Assembly: GCF_000151105.2 (NCBI RefSeq)
Contig: NC_014804.1
Location: forward strand, 1,426,001-1,490,000
Direction of reading: 5' to 3'
DNA length: 64,000 nt
Source: Thermococcus barophilus MP
GTDB taxonomy: Archaea > Methanobacteriota_B > Thermococci > Thermococcales > Thermococcaceae
Positions 43,670 to 51,874 of this stretch are shown here, piece by piece. A program made the translations under genes and the position numbers. The notes below the pieces were generated by a model, which made no database searches, was not told the DNA's origin, and saw nothing but the letters and a program-made list of their open reading frames with translations. The stretch's first letter is position 1. Every line of letters starts with the position of its first letter.

Positions 43670-44992
43670 ATGAACGAAATAAAAAGCATGACAATGATGG
43701 AGAGAAGAAAAATAAAATTCCTTCAGCTGATATTTGTTGACATAAACGGTGTTCCAAAAGGAATGGAAGTGCCAATAGAAAGATACGAGGAGGCTATAAG
43801 TGATGGAATTTCTTTTGATGGATCGTCCATCCCTGGATTTCAGGGAATAGAGGACAGCGACTTGATATTTAAGGCTGACCCTTCAACATATGCAGAGATC
43901 CCATGGGAAGGAGTAGCAAGAGTCTATGGGTTCATATATAAAGATGACAAACCATATCATGCAGATCCAAGAGGAATTTTAAAGAGTGTGAGTGATGAAC
44001 TTGCGAAAGAAGGACTAAAAGTCTATATCGGGCCAGAACCAGAATTTTACCTCTTCAGAAAAAATGGAACATGGGAACTTCAATTACCAGATGTTGGGGG
44101 ATACTTTGATATCATAAACCTTGACAAGGCTAAGGATGTAAAGAGAGAAATTGCACTCTACATGCCCTACTTTGGTCTAACTCCTGAAGTGTTACACCAT
44201 GAAGTCGGTGCCGGACAGCACGAAATAGATTTTAGGTTCTCAGATGCCCTCGGAACAGCAGACAACATCATAAGCTTCAAATATGTTGTCAAGGCAGTTG
44301 CAGAGAGTCATGGATTATATGCAACATTCATGCCAAAGCCCATCTATGGCATGCCTGGCAATGGAATGCACCTTCACATAAGCCTGTGGAAAGATGAAGA
44401 AAATTTATTCGTCGGGGAAGATGGACTCAGTGAAACAGCATTATACTTCATTGGCGGAATATTAAAGCATGCTAAGGCACTGGCAGCTTTGACGAACCCA
44501 ACTGTAAATAGTTACAAACGTTTAGTCCCAGGATATGAAGCCCCTGTTTATGTAAGCTGGGGTTACAGAAACAGGAGCGCACTGATAAGAGTTCCAGCAT
44601 ACAAAGGAAAGGGGGCAAGGATTGAATACCGCTGTCCGGATCCAAGTGCAAATCCCTATTTAGCATTTGCCGCAATAATCGAGGCAGGATTGGATGGAAT
44701 AAAGCACAAGATTGAACCTTTTGCATATGTCGAAGAAAACGTCTATGAAATGGACAGAGAAAAGAGAATTGAAACAGGTATTGAGACCCTGCCATCAAGC
44801 TTAAAAGAAGCCTTAGATGAGCTCGAAAAGGACAAAATTGTTAGAAAAGCCCTTGGGAAGGCTTACAGAAACTTCAAAGAATATAAAGAAAGAGAATGGG
44901 GAGAATATATCGAGTATCTCAAGAAAAGAAATATCCCATTAGAGACCAAAGAAGTAACAGAATGGGAGCTCGAAAGGTATTTCTACGTTTAA
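43670..44992 (+). CDS. glnA: Glutamine synthetase type I
   Basis: 440 residues from ATG 43670 (AGGTGATAAAA upstream; the GTG at 43661 is part of it). It makes glutamine from glutamate, ammonia and ATP. Conserved motifs: FVDINGVPKGMEVPIERY and FDGSSIPGFQGIEDSDLIF in the N-terminal domain, then EPEFYLFR, HHEVGAGQHEIDF, NGMHLHISLW, RLVPGYEAPVYVSW, and IEYRCPDPSANPYLAFAAII. It lacks the adenylylation-loop tyrosine of the beta type, agreeing with the alpha (GSI-alpha) group of archaea and Gram-positive bacteria. Its 3' end overlaps the convergent EamA gene by 4 nt. A regulatory region with paired inverted repeats lies upstream. Confidence 0.96.
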   Translation: MNEIKSMTMMERRKIKFLQLIFVDINGVPKGMEVPIERYEEAISDGISFDGSSIPGFQGIEDSDLIFKADPSTYAEIPWEGVARVYGFIYKDDKPYHADPRGILKSVSDELAKEGLKVYIGPEPEFYLFRKNGTWELQLPDVGGYFDIINLDKAKDVKREIALYMPYFGLTPEVLHHEVGAGQHEIDFRFSDALGTADNIISFKYVVKAVAESHGLYATFMPKPIYGMPGNGMHLHISLWKDEENLFVGEDGLSETALYFIGGILKHAKALAALTNPTVNSYKRLVPGYEAPVYVSWGYRNRSALIRVPAYKGKGARIEYRCPDPSANPYLAFAAIIEAGLDGIKHKIEPFAYVEENVYEMDREKRIETGIETLPSSLKEALDELEKDKIVRKALGKAYRNFKEYKEREWGEYIEYLKKRNIPLETKEVTEWELERYFYV

Positions 44993-45837
44993 TTCTTTTT
45001 CCCAATTATATCATCTAAATGAATAAGCATTGAGCCTCCAATTATTAAAGCCGCTCCAAATAGTTGCTTTAATGTCAAGACCTCATTAAATACCAGATAC
45101 GCTAAAATTAGAGCTACGACTGGTTCTATCGTCGCTATTATTGAAGCTTTGCTTACCTCAACCTCTCTCAGAGCAGTATTGTATAATATGTATGCCAGAA
45201 ATGTCGGAAAAAACGCAAGTGCAAAAATATAGGGAACTGCATTTAATGGAATTTTAAAATTAGAAAAGGGGATTAAGAACAGAGCTCCAAATCCAAGAGT
45301 ATATAGTAATGCCTCCTCAGGGTTCTCGTTTCTAACTGCCATTTTACCTAAAACACCATATAATGCATAAGTAACTCCTGATAGGAGTCCCAATACTATT
45401 GCAAGAATGCTTATTCTTTCATTATTCGGATTTACAACAAATAGCACTCCTGAAACTGCCATTATCAATGCTATTGACTTTGTTGGAGTTACTTTTTCTT
45501 TAAAGACAAGGTATCCGAGTATCGTAGAGTGAATTGGGGCAGTGTATAAGAGTAAAACTGCCAAAGACACTGAAGATATTCTTACAGTATAAAAATACAG
45601 CACATAGAACAAAAAAATGCTAAAAAACCCATAGAATGCGTAAAATGGAAGACGTTCTTTCTTAATCTTCAAACCTTTTGAGGAATTGTATATTAAGAGG
45701 AGAAAAAACGCAATCACCACTCGATAGAATACCACAGTAAAAGTGTCCAAGTTAAACTGATACAGCAGTTTGGCAAATATTCCAAGAGTGCCCCACATAC
45801 TGGCAGCTAAAAAAACTAAAAGATATCCCCTTTTCAA
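44989..45837 (-). CDS. EamA family transporter downstream of nadE
   Basis: 282 residues with ten helices in two EamA halves (GYLLVFLAASMWGTLGIFAK at the start; ILAIVLGLLSGVTYALYGVL in the middle). The start is TTG 45837, preceded by GAGGTGGGAGC, in which the TGA of nadE is embedded, so it is the last gene of a nadE unit. The conserved LLYTAPIHSTILGYLVFKEK and TIEPVVALILAYLVFNEVL segments mark the helix-4 motifs. It is a second, distant paralogue of the exporter at 38819. The substrate is unknown. Confidence 0.87.
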   Translation of the reverse strand: MKRGYLLVFLAASMWGTLGIFAKLLYQFNLDTFTVVFYRVVIAFFLLLIYNSSKGLKIKKERLPFYAFYGFFSIFLFYVLYFYTVRISSVSLAVLLLYTAPIHSTILGYLVFKEKVTPTKSIALIMAVSGVLFVVNPNNERISILAIVLGLLSGVTYALYGVLGKMAVRNENPEEALLYTLGFGALFLIPFSNFKIPLNAVPYIFALAFFPTFLAYILYNTALREVEVSKASIIATIEPVVALILAYLVFNEVLTLKQLFGAALIIGGSMLIHLDDIIGKKN

Positions 45838-45846
45838 GCTCCCACC

Positions 45847-46611
45847 TCAGATCTCTGGACCTGCTGGTAGTTTTCTTTTGTGCTCACTTTTCTTTATTAG
45901 ATTCTCAACGTATTCGATTTTTTTGATTGGAATGTTTAATTCTTCGGCAATTTTTTCTTTTGGCATTTTCAAGTCAACTAACCTGTAAAGGATTTCGTCC
46001 AAGAGTTTGTAGCTTATGCCGAGTTCACCCTCATCCGTCTGCCCAATCCAGAGCCCAGCAGTGGGCTTCTTCTTAATAATCCTCTCCGGAACGCCCAATC
46101 TTTTAGCAATCTCCCAAACTTCAGTCTTGTAGAGGTTTATCAGTGGAGCATAATCGCTCGCACCATCACCCCACTTAGTATAATAACCAGTCAAAAGCTC
46201 GCTTTTGTTGCTTGTTCCCAAGACGAGAAGATTGTACTGGTTTGCATGAGCGTAAAGGAGAGTCATCCTTGTTCTAACCATCACGTTACCCTTGGTAATC
46301 TTGTCCGGCTCGAAGTCGAGACTTTTTTCAAAGGCATCAACAATTGGCTTGATGTTAATGATTTTATAGTTGATCCCGAGGGTTTCACAAACTAATTTCG
46401 CATCCTTCACATCCTGATTCTCGTAGTATGGCATTATCAAACCAAGAACCTTATCTTTTCCCAATGCCTTCACTGCAAGGAAGGCAGTAGTAGCACTATC
46501 AACACCACCACTAACACCAATCACAACACCACTTGCATTTGCTTCGTCTACTTTTTCTTTAATGAAGTAAACTATTTTCTCAATAACTTCTTCGTAGTTT
46601 AGAGTTCTCAT
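45847..46611 (-). CDS. nadE: NH3-dependent NAD synthetase
   Basis: 254 residues from ATG 46611 (AAGGTGATCTC upstream). It adenylates the carboxylate of nicotinate adenine dinucleotide and amidates it with ammonia, the last step of NAD synthesis. The PP-loop is [20 protein letters not shown]; the ammonia/ATP-binding region [20 protein letters not shown] and the P2 loop [20 protein letters not shown] are characteristic. There is no glutaminase domain, as usual in archaea. It lies 5 nt after a membrane protein gene and just before an EamA gene. Confidence 0.95.
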   Translation of the reverse strand: MRTLNYEEVIEKIVYFIKEKVDEANASGVVIGVSGGVDSATTAFLAVKALGKDKVLGLIMPYYENQDVKDAKLVCETLGINYKIINIKPIVDAFEKSLDFEPDKITKGNVMVRTRMTLLYAHANQYNLLVLGTSNKSELLTGYYTKWGDGASDYAPLINLYKTEVWEIAKRLGVPERIIKKKPTAGLWIGQTDEGELGISYKLLDEILYRLVDLKMPKEKIAEELNIPIKKIEYVENLIKKSEHKRKLPAGPEI

Positions 46612-46616
46612 CGAGA

Positions 46617-47105
46617 TCACCTTCTTCTCTTCCGTGTTTTTTCAACAGCACCTTCCATAAATCTGATATATCCATACACACTTAAAGCACTTCCTACAAT
46701 CATGAAAACAAAAGCCAAGAGTGATAAGAGGGAGTAGGGATAATCAACGCCGTAAACTCTATACGAATAGCTCACATTACCACTCTCAACACGTATTTCA
46801 GGTTGGGAAGTTGGGGTTAGACGAACAGATTGATTATTGAGAGTGTAAGAGTTTATCTTCCCCCTCTGAATAACAACAACACTTGCATTTTGAGAGGAAA
46901 TGATAAGAGTTCTATTTATTACGAAATAGTTGCTTTCGAACTCTTTGTCTCCAATAATGTGATGCCCAACACCTAATGTTCCTTGGGAAAAATAGGATTT
47001 TTCAACACTATACATTGATACCAGGGATAGAAGAAGAGCAAGTGCTAAAAAAATTAATCCCCCTTTTATCAGCGGATAATTAATGGCTTTTCTGAATGTA
47101 GTCAT
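46617..47105 (-). CDS. Two-helix membrane protein upstream of nadE
   Basis: 162 residues. An N-terminal helix ([20 protein letters not shown]) and a C-terminal helix ([20 protein letters not shown]) flank about 90 beta-rich residues ([20 protein letters not shown] onwards) that probably face outside; the C-terminus is basic (KTRKRRR). No family was recognised. Start ATG 47105 follows GGATGTGATACC, with TATA-like CTTTATTTATC near 47124-47134. It lies 5 nt before nadE in one unit. Confidence 0.65.
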   Translation of the reverse strand: MTTFRKAINYPLIKGGLIFLALALLLSLVSMYSVEKSYFSQGTLGVGHHIIGDKEFESNYFVINRTLIISSQNASVVVIQRGKINSYTLNNQSVRLTPTSQPEIRVESGNVSYSYRVYGVDYPYSLLSLLAFVFMIVGSALSVYGYIRFMEGAVEKTRKRRR

Positions 47106-47143
47106 GGTATCACATCCAAACAGATAAATAAAGAAGGAAAGGT

Positions 47144-48151
47144 TCAGATTTTACCTGCTAAATGACACTCAACCCAGTGGTTGTGTTCGTATTCAATGAG
47201 CTGTGGATGCTTAACATCACAGAGTCCTTTCTCCATGTAGACACATCTGGGATGGAACCTGCACCCTGGTGGAATGTTGACGGCACTTGGAACTTCACCC
47301 TTAATTGGCAATTCTTTGATGATGTTTCTCCTCTCTGGAATTGGCTCTGGAACAGCAGCCAGGAGAGCTCTTGTATATGGATGTATTGGATTGTCAATTA
47401 CGACTTTAGCGGGCCCCATTTCAACTATTCTCCCCAGATACATAACGGCTATCCAGTCAGCAAAGTACCTTGCCGTTGAAAGGTCGTGGGTGATATAGAG
47501 ATATGTAACGCCCATCTTTTCTTTAAGCTCCTTCATCAATTCAAGGATTTCTGCTCTAATTGAAACATCAAGCATTGAAACAGGCTCATCTGCAACAATA
47601 AATGTTGGATTCAAGATGAGTGCTCTTGCAATAGCAACTCTCTGTCTCTGACCGCCTGAAAGCATATGCGGATGTCTTCCAACATAGTCCTCCGGTGGAA
47701 CAATCTTGACCATTTCCAGTGCTTTGTATATGAGTTCTTCTCTTTCCGCCCTTGTTTCGCCTATTCCGTGAATTAAGAGAGGTTCTTCGAGCACGTCATA
47801 TATCCTGAATCTTGGATTCATTGACGAGAAAGGATCCTGGAATATCATCTGAACCTTTCTTCTGTAGGCCTTAATTTCCTCTTGAGTTTTGAGTTCAGTA
47901 ACATCTTTTCCTTCCAGATATATTCTGCCATCTGTAGGCTCAAGGAGCTTCATGACAAGCTTTCCTGTTGTTGTTTTACCACAGCCGCTCTCACCGACTA
48001 AAGCAAAAACCTCCTGCTTGTGCACTTCAAAACTGACTCCATCAACAGCCCTAACGAATCGTGGGGGTTCTCCCCTGAGTGCCCCAAGTAATCCTCTCTT
48101 GATCGGGAAGTACTTCTTAAGATTTTCAACCTTTAAAATTGGCTCAGCCAT
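47144..48151 (-). CDS. Peptide/oligosaccharide ABC transporter ATPase (OppF/DppF type)
   Basis: 335 residues. Walker A GESGCGKTTTGKL, signature LSGGQRQRVAIARALI, Walker B FIVADEPVSMLD and switch THDLS are all present, and the C-terminal GCRFHPRCVYMEKGLCDV carries the family's paired cysteines. ATG 48151 follows GTGAGGGATGAAAG. Last gene of a five-gene importer unit, directly after the DppD-type partner. The family imports oligopeptides but in Thermococcales related systems also import beta-glucosides and other oligosaccharides, so the substrate is not fixed. Confidence 0.92.
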   Translation of the reverse strand: MAEPILKVENLKKYFPIKRGLLGALRGEPPRFVRAVDGVSFEVHKQEVFALVGESGCGKTTTGKLVMKLLEPTDGRIYLEGKDVTELKTQEEIKAYRRKVQMIFQDPFSSMNPRFRIYDVLEEPLLIHGIGETRAEREELIYKALEMVKIVPPEDYVGRHPHMLSGGQRQRVAIARALILNPTFIVADEPVSMLDVSIRAEILELMKELKEKMGVTYLYITHDLSTARYFADWIAVMYLGRIVEMGPAKVVIDNPIHPYTRALLAAVPEPIPERRNIIKELPIKGEVPSAVNIPPGCRFHPRCVYMEKGLCDVKHPQLIEYEHNHWVECHLAGKI

Positions 48152-48161
48152 CTTTCATCCC

Positions 48162-49121
48162 TCACAACAGCCAGCATGCTGCATAGTGATCTTTATCAAT
48201 CTCCTTTAGCTCTGGTTCTTGTTCTTTACATACCTGCATCGCATAGGGGCATCTTGGATGGAATCTGCAGCCACTCGGCGGCTTAATCAGGTTCGGCGGT
48301 TGTCCTGGAATGAATTCAAGCTTATCAACGTCCTCATGCAATCTTGGGATTGCTGCAAGCAACTTTTGAGTATACGGATGGGCTGGCTCATAGTAAATCT
48401 TCTGGCTGTCACCGATCTCGATTATCTTTCCAGCATACATTATCGCAACACGGTCGCTGATCTCTGCAAGAATGCTCAAGTCATGTGTGATGAATATCAT
48501 TGAAAGTCCAAGCTCCTTCTTAAGCTTCTTCATCAAATTGATGATCTGTGCCTGAACAACGACATCAAGAGCTGTTGTTGGCTCATCGGCAATAACAACC
48601 TCTGGCTCAAGGATTAACGCTGTTGCAATGACAACTCTCTGCTTCATTCCACCGCTCAGTTCATGCGGATATCTGTAAACAATCTCTGGCGACAGACCAA
48701 CTAACTCGAGATATTTCATTGCTCTGTCAAGGGCTTCTTCTTTCTCCATGCCTTTATGATAAATAAGAGGCTCAATCATCTGGTAGCCAATTGTATAAAC
48801 TGGATTTAAAGCATTCATTGCACCCTGGAATATCATTGATATCTTCTGCCACCTTATTTCTCTTCTCAGTACATCCTCCGGAAGTCCAACTATTTCTCTG
48901 CCGTCAATTTTAACACTGCCTCCCACAATTTTTCCTGGAGGAGTTGGCATTCCCATTAAAGTAAAGCCAAGAGAGGACTTGCCACATCCACTCTCCCCAG
49001 CGAGTCCTAACACTTCCCCCTTTTTGAGCTCAAAGCTGACATTGTCGACTGCTTTGACGACACCTCTGGATGTGAAGTAGTACATTTTGAGATCTTTAAC
49101 CTCAAGGACAGTCTTAGCCAT
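48162..49121 (-). CDS. Peptide/oligosaccharide ABC transporter ATPase (OppD/DppD type)
   Basis: 319 residues from ATG 49121 (GAGGTGTGGAAG upstream). Walker A is GESGCGKSSLGF, the signature LSGGMKQRVVIATALI, Walker B VVIADEPTTALD and the C-terminal GCRFHPRCPYAMQVCKEQEP has the conserved cysteines. It pairs with the DppF-type ATPase to power the permease. The start is 10 nt after the DppC-type gene, so the genes form one transcript. Confidence 0.92.
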   Translation of the reverse strand: MAKTVLEVKDLKMYYFTSRGVVKAVDNVSFELKKGEVLGLAGESGCGKSSLGFTLMGMPTPPGKIVGGSVKIDGREIVGLPEDVLRREIRWQKISMIFQGAMNALNPVYTIGYQMIEPLIYHKGMEKEEALDRAMKYLELVGLSPEIVYRYPHELSGGMKQRVVIATALILEPEVVIADEPTTALDVVVQAQIINLMKKLKKELGLSMIFITHDLSILAEISDRVAIMYAGKIIEIGDSQKIYYEPAHPYTQKLLAAIPRLHEDVDKLEFIPGQPPNLIKPPSGCRFHPRCPYAMQVCKEQEPELKEIDKDHYAACWLL

Positions 49122-49131
49122 CTTCCACACC

Positions 49132-50574
49132 TCACAATCTCCTGAGTCTTGGGTTCAACACTCTATCCAATGCCACACCAATAAGCACGAATGTCAATGC
49201 AACCAATGAAATTGCCAGTCCTGGTGGAATAACCCACCACCAGTATCCGTTAATTGTTGCACTGTTTGTCTGAGCATCATAGAGGATCTGTCCCCATGTA
49301 ACCGCTGTTGGATCACCAAGTCCAAGGAAGCTGAGTGATGCTTCAGTGAGAACGGCTCCAGGAACGCTTAAAGCCATAACAGCAAATGCATAAGGCATGA
49401 TCTGCGGCATGATATGCTTGAATATGATCCTTCCTGTTCCAGCGCCCAAAGCTTTTGCTGCCTCGACATAGGTCTGCTCTTTAATCTGGAGCGCCATACT
49501 CCTTGCAACCTTGGCAATTCCAGTCCATCCGAACATCACCAGCAGGAAGACTATTGTCCACAATGTAACGTGTCCCTTGAATGCTGCACCCAAAAGGATG
49601 AGGATCGGCAACGTTGGGATTGAAGCAACAAACTCGTTAACTCTCTGCATAAACTCGTCCTTCCAGCCACCAAGGTATGCGCTCGTGACACCGTATGCAA
49701 TTCCGATTAAAACGCTCAAGACTGCTACTGACACACCAACGACAAGTGAAACCCTTGTTCCCCATACTAAACCTGCCCAAAGGTCTCTTCCTTTGTAATC
49801 CGTTCCCATCAGTCCATAAGTTCTTCCAGTGAGGATGATTTGGATCGGCTTTAAGTCAACTTTATCCCCCTTGTTAAACGTGAATATCTCAACCTGGAAC
49901 TTGTAGTCTCCGTGGAGAGGTTGTGGGTTTATTAGTATCCCAGGTTCAGCTTTTGCAAATATGACCTCCATGACATCCATTGTGCTTTTTATTGTTTCAA
50001 CTCTACCCTGAAGGTTCTTTGGGTCTTCAAACTGAGACGCCCAGTTAAACACATTGTTCCTAACAGCACCCATTTTGGCAATCTGATAAATTGAACCTTC
50101 TACTAAATCGGCACTCAAAAGCTCGATCTTTTTCCCATCGGGTCTATAAACCGTAATTACGATCTGGGCTGGGGTGTTGAGATCAGCAAGCTGAACCCCA
50201 ATGTTCTTTATTATCAAATCTTTTGGAGGTAGATCGTACCTATTATTGTAGTCAAATTCAAAAGCGTAGTATTTTATCCCTCCCCCTAAATCCTGTCCTT
50301 CAGCTGTAACCTTCAAGTCATTATAGGTAAGAACCTCGTGGGCTGCAAGCTTTTTTGCAGTGAAATAGTTATACCATACTGGGGGAACATTTGTAGGATT
50401 GCCTTCCCAGTATGTAGTCCATTTCTTTGGAATGTCTGGTTCAGTTATGTAAGGGGCTGCTATTGCCGTGAAAACTAAGAGAGCAAGTAAGAATAATCCA
50501 AGCAACCCACCTTTTTGCCTTCTAAATTCAAACCAGAAATCCTTAATGCTCTCCTTTACATCGACCCATCTCAT
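49132..50574 (-). CDS. ABC permease (DppC type) with large external insertion
   Basis: 480 residues from ATG 50574 (GGTGAGGCAA upstream; the frame is open to 50649). Typical DppC proteins have about 300. Helix 1 (GGLLGLFLLALLVFTAIAAP) is followed by roughly 190 extracytoplasmic residues (from YITEPDIPKKWTTYWEGNPT to VDLKPIQIILTGRTYGLMGT) before the DppC signature GTDYKGRDLWAGLVWGTRVS and the usual helices. The EAA loop is AAKALGAGTGRIIFKHIMPQ. A related insertion occurs in MalG in this window. Confidence 0.92.
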   Translation of the reverse strand: MRWVDVKESIKDFWFEFRRQKGGLLGLFLLALLVFTAIAAPYITEPDIPKKWTTYWEGNPTNVPPVWYNYFTAKKLAAHEVLTYNDLKVTAEGQDLGGGIKYYAFEFDYNNRYDLPPKDLIIKNIGVQLADLNTPAQIVITVYRPDGKKIELLSADLVEGSIYQIAKMGAVRNNVFNWASQFEDPKNLQGRVETIKSTMDVMEVIFAKAEPGILINPQPLHGDYKFQVEIFTFNKGDKVDLKPIQIILTGRTYGLMGTDYKGRDLWAGLVWGTRVSLVVGVSVAVLSVLIGIAYGVTSAYLGGWKDEFMQRVNEFVASIPTLPILILLGAAFKGHVTLWTIVFLLVMFGWTGIAKVARSMALQIKEQTYVEAAKALGAGTGRIIFKHIMPQIMPYAFAVMALSVPGAVLTEASLSFLGLGDPTAVTWGQILYDAQTNSATINGYWWWVIPPGLAISLVALTFVLIGVALDRVLNPRLRRL

Positions 50575-50584
50575 TTGCCTCACC

Positions 50585-51646
50585 TCATGTTTGCTGGGAT
50601 GCACCAACTTTAACTCTTGGATCAAGGTAACCGTATGCCAAATCCGCAAGTATCATGCTTATTAGATAAAGGGCAACTGTAACGAATGTAACTCCCATGA
50701 GGAGTCTCGTTTCGTTTTGTTGTAGAGCAGTCCAGTAGAGTCTTCCCATTCCCGGCCAGTTGAAGACACCCTCTGTAATGATTGCACCACCCAAGGAGCC
50801 GAGAAGACTGAAGATCGTCATTGTGATGATTGGGGGGGCAGATGCTCTCAGAGCATGTCCGTAAATAACTTTTCTTTCCGGAACACCTTTAGCCCTTGCA
50901 GCCATGATGAAGTCTTCCTGCATTGTGCCGATCATGATGTTTCTGGTTGTCCATGCCCAACCTCCAAAGAGGACAAACACTATTGTCCCCACAGGGAGTA
51001 CCATATGATAAAGGATGTCAGTGTAGTATGCAAATCCTTCCTTAGGTGGAGTGGATGTCATACCACCACTTGGGAACCATCCAAGTTTGAACGAGAAGAT
51101 TAAGATTGCAATCATTCCAAACCACCACATTGGTATACTGCTCGTTAGCATTGCAATAATGGAAACTGCCCTGTCCAATGCACTTCCTGCAACTTGAGCT
51201 GCTTTAACACCTAAGAGAAGGCCAATCAGAATAACAATTATCTGTGCTGTCGTGAAGAGTAGAACTGTTCTTGGAATTGCGGCTGCGATAATCTTTTTAA
51301 CGTTAGTCTCACCGAATATTGGAGTTTTTGTATTCCCAAAGTTTAGAGTTAGAGTGTCCTTTGTTCTCTCTAAGACCCTAACCCAGAAAGGCTTGTCTAA
51401 TCCATATGCGCGAATTAATCTGTTGTACTCATTTTGATACCACTGCTGAAACCTTTCAGGATCGGCTGAAAGCTGCTTCATAAGTTCCGGATTTGCCCTT
51501 AGCTTCATATTTATCTGCTCCTGTATGCTTGACTTTAAGTCCTCCTCTGCAACTTTTGTAAACAGAACTGAAACAAGTAGCGTTACTAATGCCAGAACTA
51601 AAAGCGCATTTAAGAGTCTAATTGCCAAATAACGACCGTATCCCAA
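50585..51646 (-). CDS. ABC permease (DppB type)
   Basis: 353 residues, six helices. The start is TTG 51646, ten bases after GGGAGG (GGGAGGTGTGAGGTTTG), an unusual but well-supported start. The long N-terminal helix (YLAIRLLNALLVLALVTLLV) and loop precede the core; the EAA-like loop is AARAKGVPERKVIYGHALRA and the DppB end is LYLISMILADLAYGYLDPRV. It pairs with the DppC-type permease 10 nt downstream. Its own promoter (AAAATATATAAAAG near 51721-51735) lies in the 228-nt gap after the binding-protein gene. Confidence 0.92.
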   Translation of the reverse strand: MGYGRYLAIRLLNALLVLALVTLLVSVLFTKVAEEDLKSSIQEQINMKLRANPELMKQLSADPERFQQWYQNEYNRLIRAYGLDKPFWVRVLERTKDTLTLNFGNTKTPIFGETNVKKIIAAAIPRTVLLFTTAQIIVILIGLLLGVKAAQVAGSALDRAVSIIAMLTSSIPMWWFGMIAILIFSFKLGWFPSGGMTSTPPKEGFAYYTDILYHMVLPVGTIVFVLFGGWAWTTRNIMIGTMQEDFIMAARAKGVPERKVIYGHALRASAPPIITMTIFSLLGSLGGAIITEGVFNWPGMGRLYWTALQQNETRLLMGVTFVTVALYLISMILADLAYGYLDPRVKVGASQQT

Positions 51647-51874
51647 ACCTCACACCTCCCTGTTCAGACATGTTCATTCGGGACATTTCTCATTCATCAA
51701 CATTTTCAATCTTGTAAAACTTTTATATATTTTTCTATAACGATAAGTGGGAGACGTATATTTCAAGAAAATGAAGTAGTAAAACCCGCAGTGTACCAAA
51801 TTGTTTGTATATGGAGAACAGAGAAAAACACCAAGTTCCAAAAACAAAGTAAAAGTTAGAAAGAAGGAAAGAGC
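51647..51874 (-). promoter_or_regulatory. Promoter region of the dpp-type permease operon
   Basis: 228 nt between the binding-protein stop and the permease start. It contains a TATA element ATATATAAAAG on the minus strand (about 51721-51731) and two sequences also present upstream of the binding-protein gene: TTGTAAAACTTT (51712-51723, plus-strand reading) and ATGTTCATT (51670-51678). No gene is seen in it. Confidence 0.55.
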
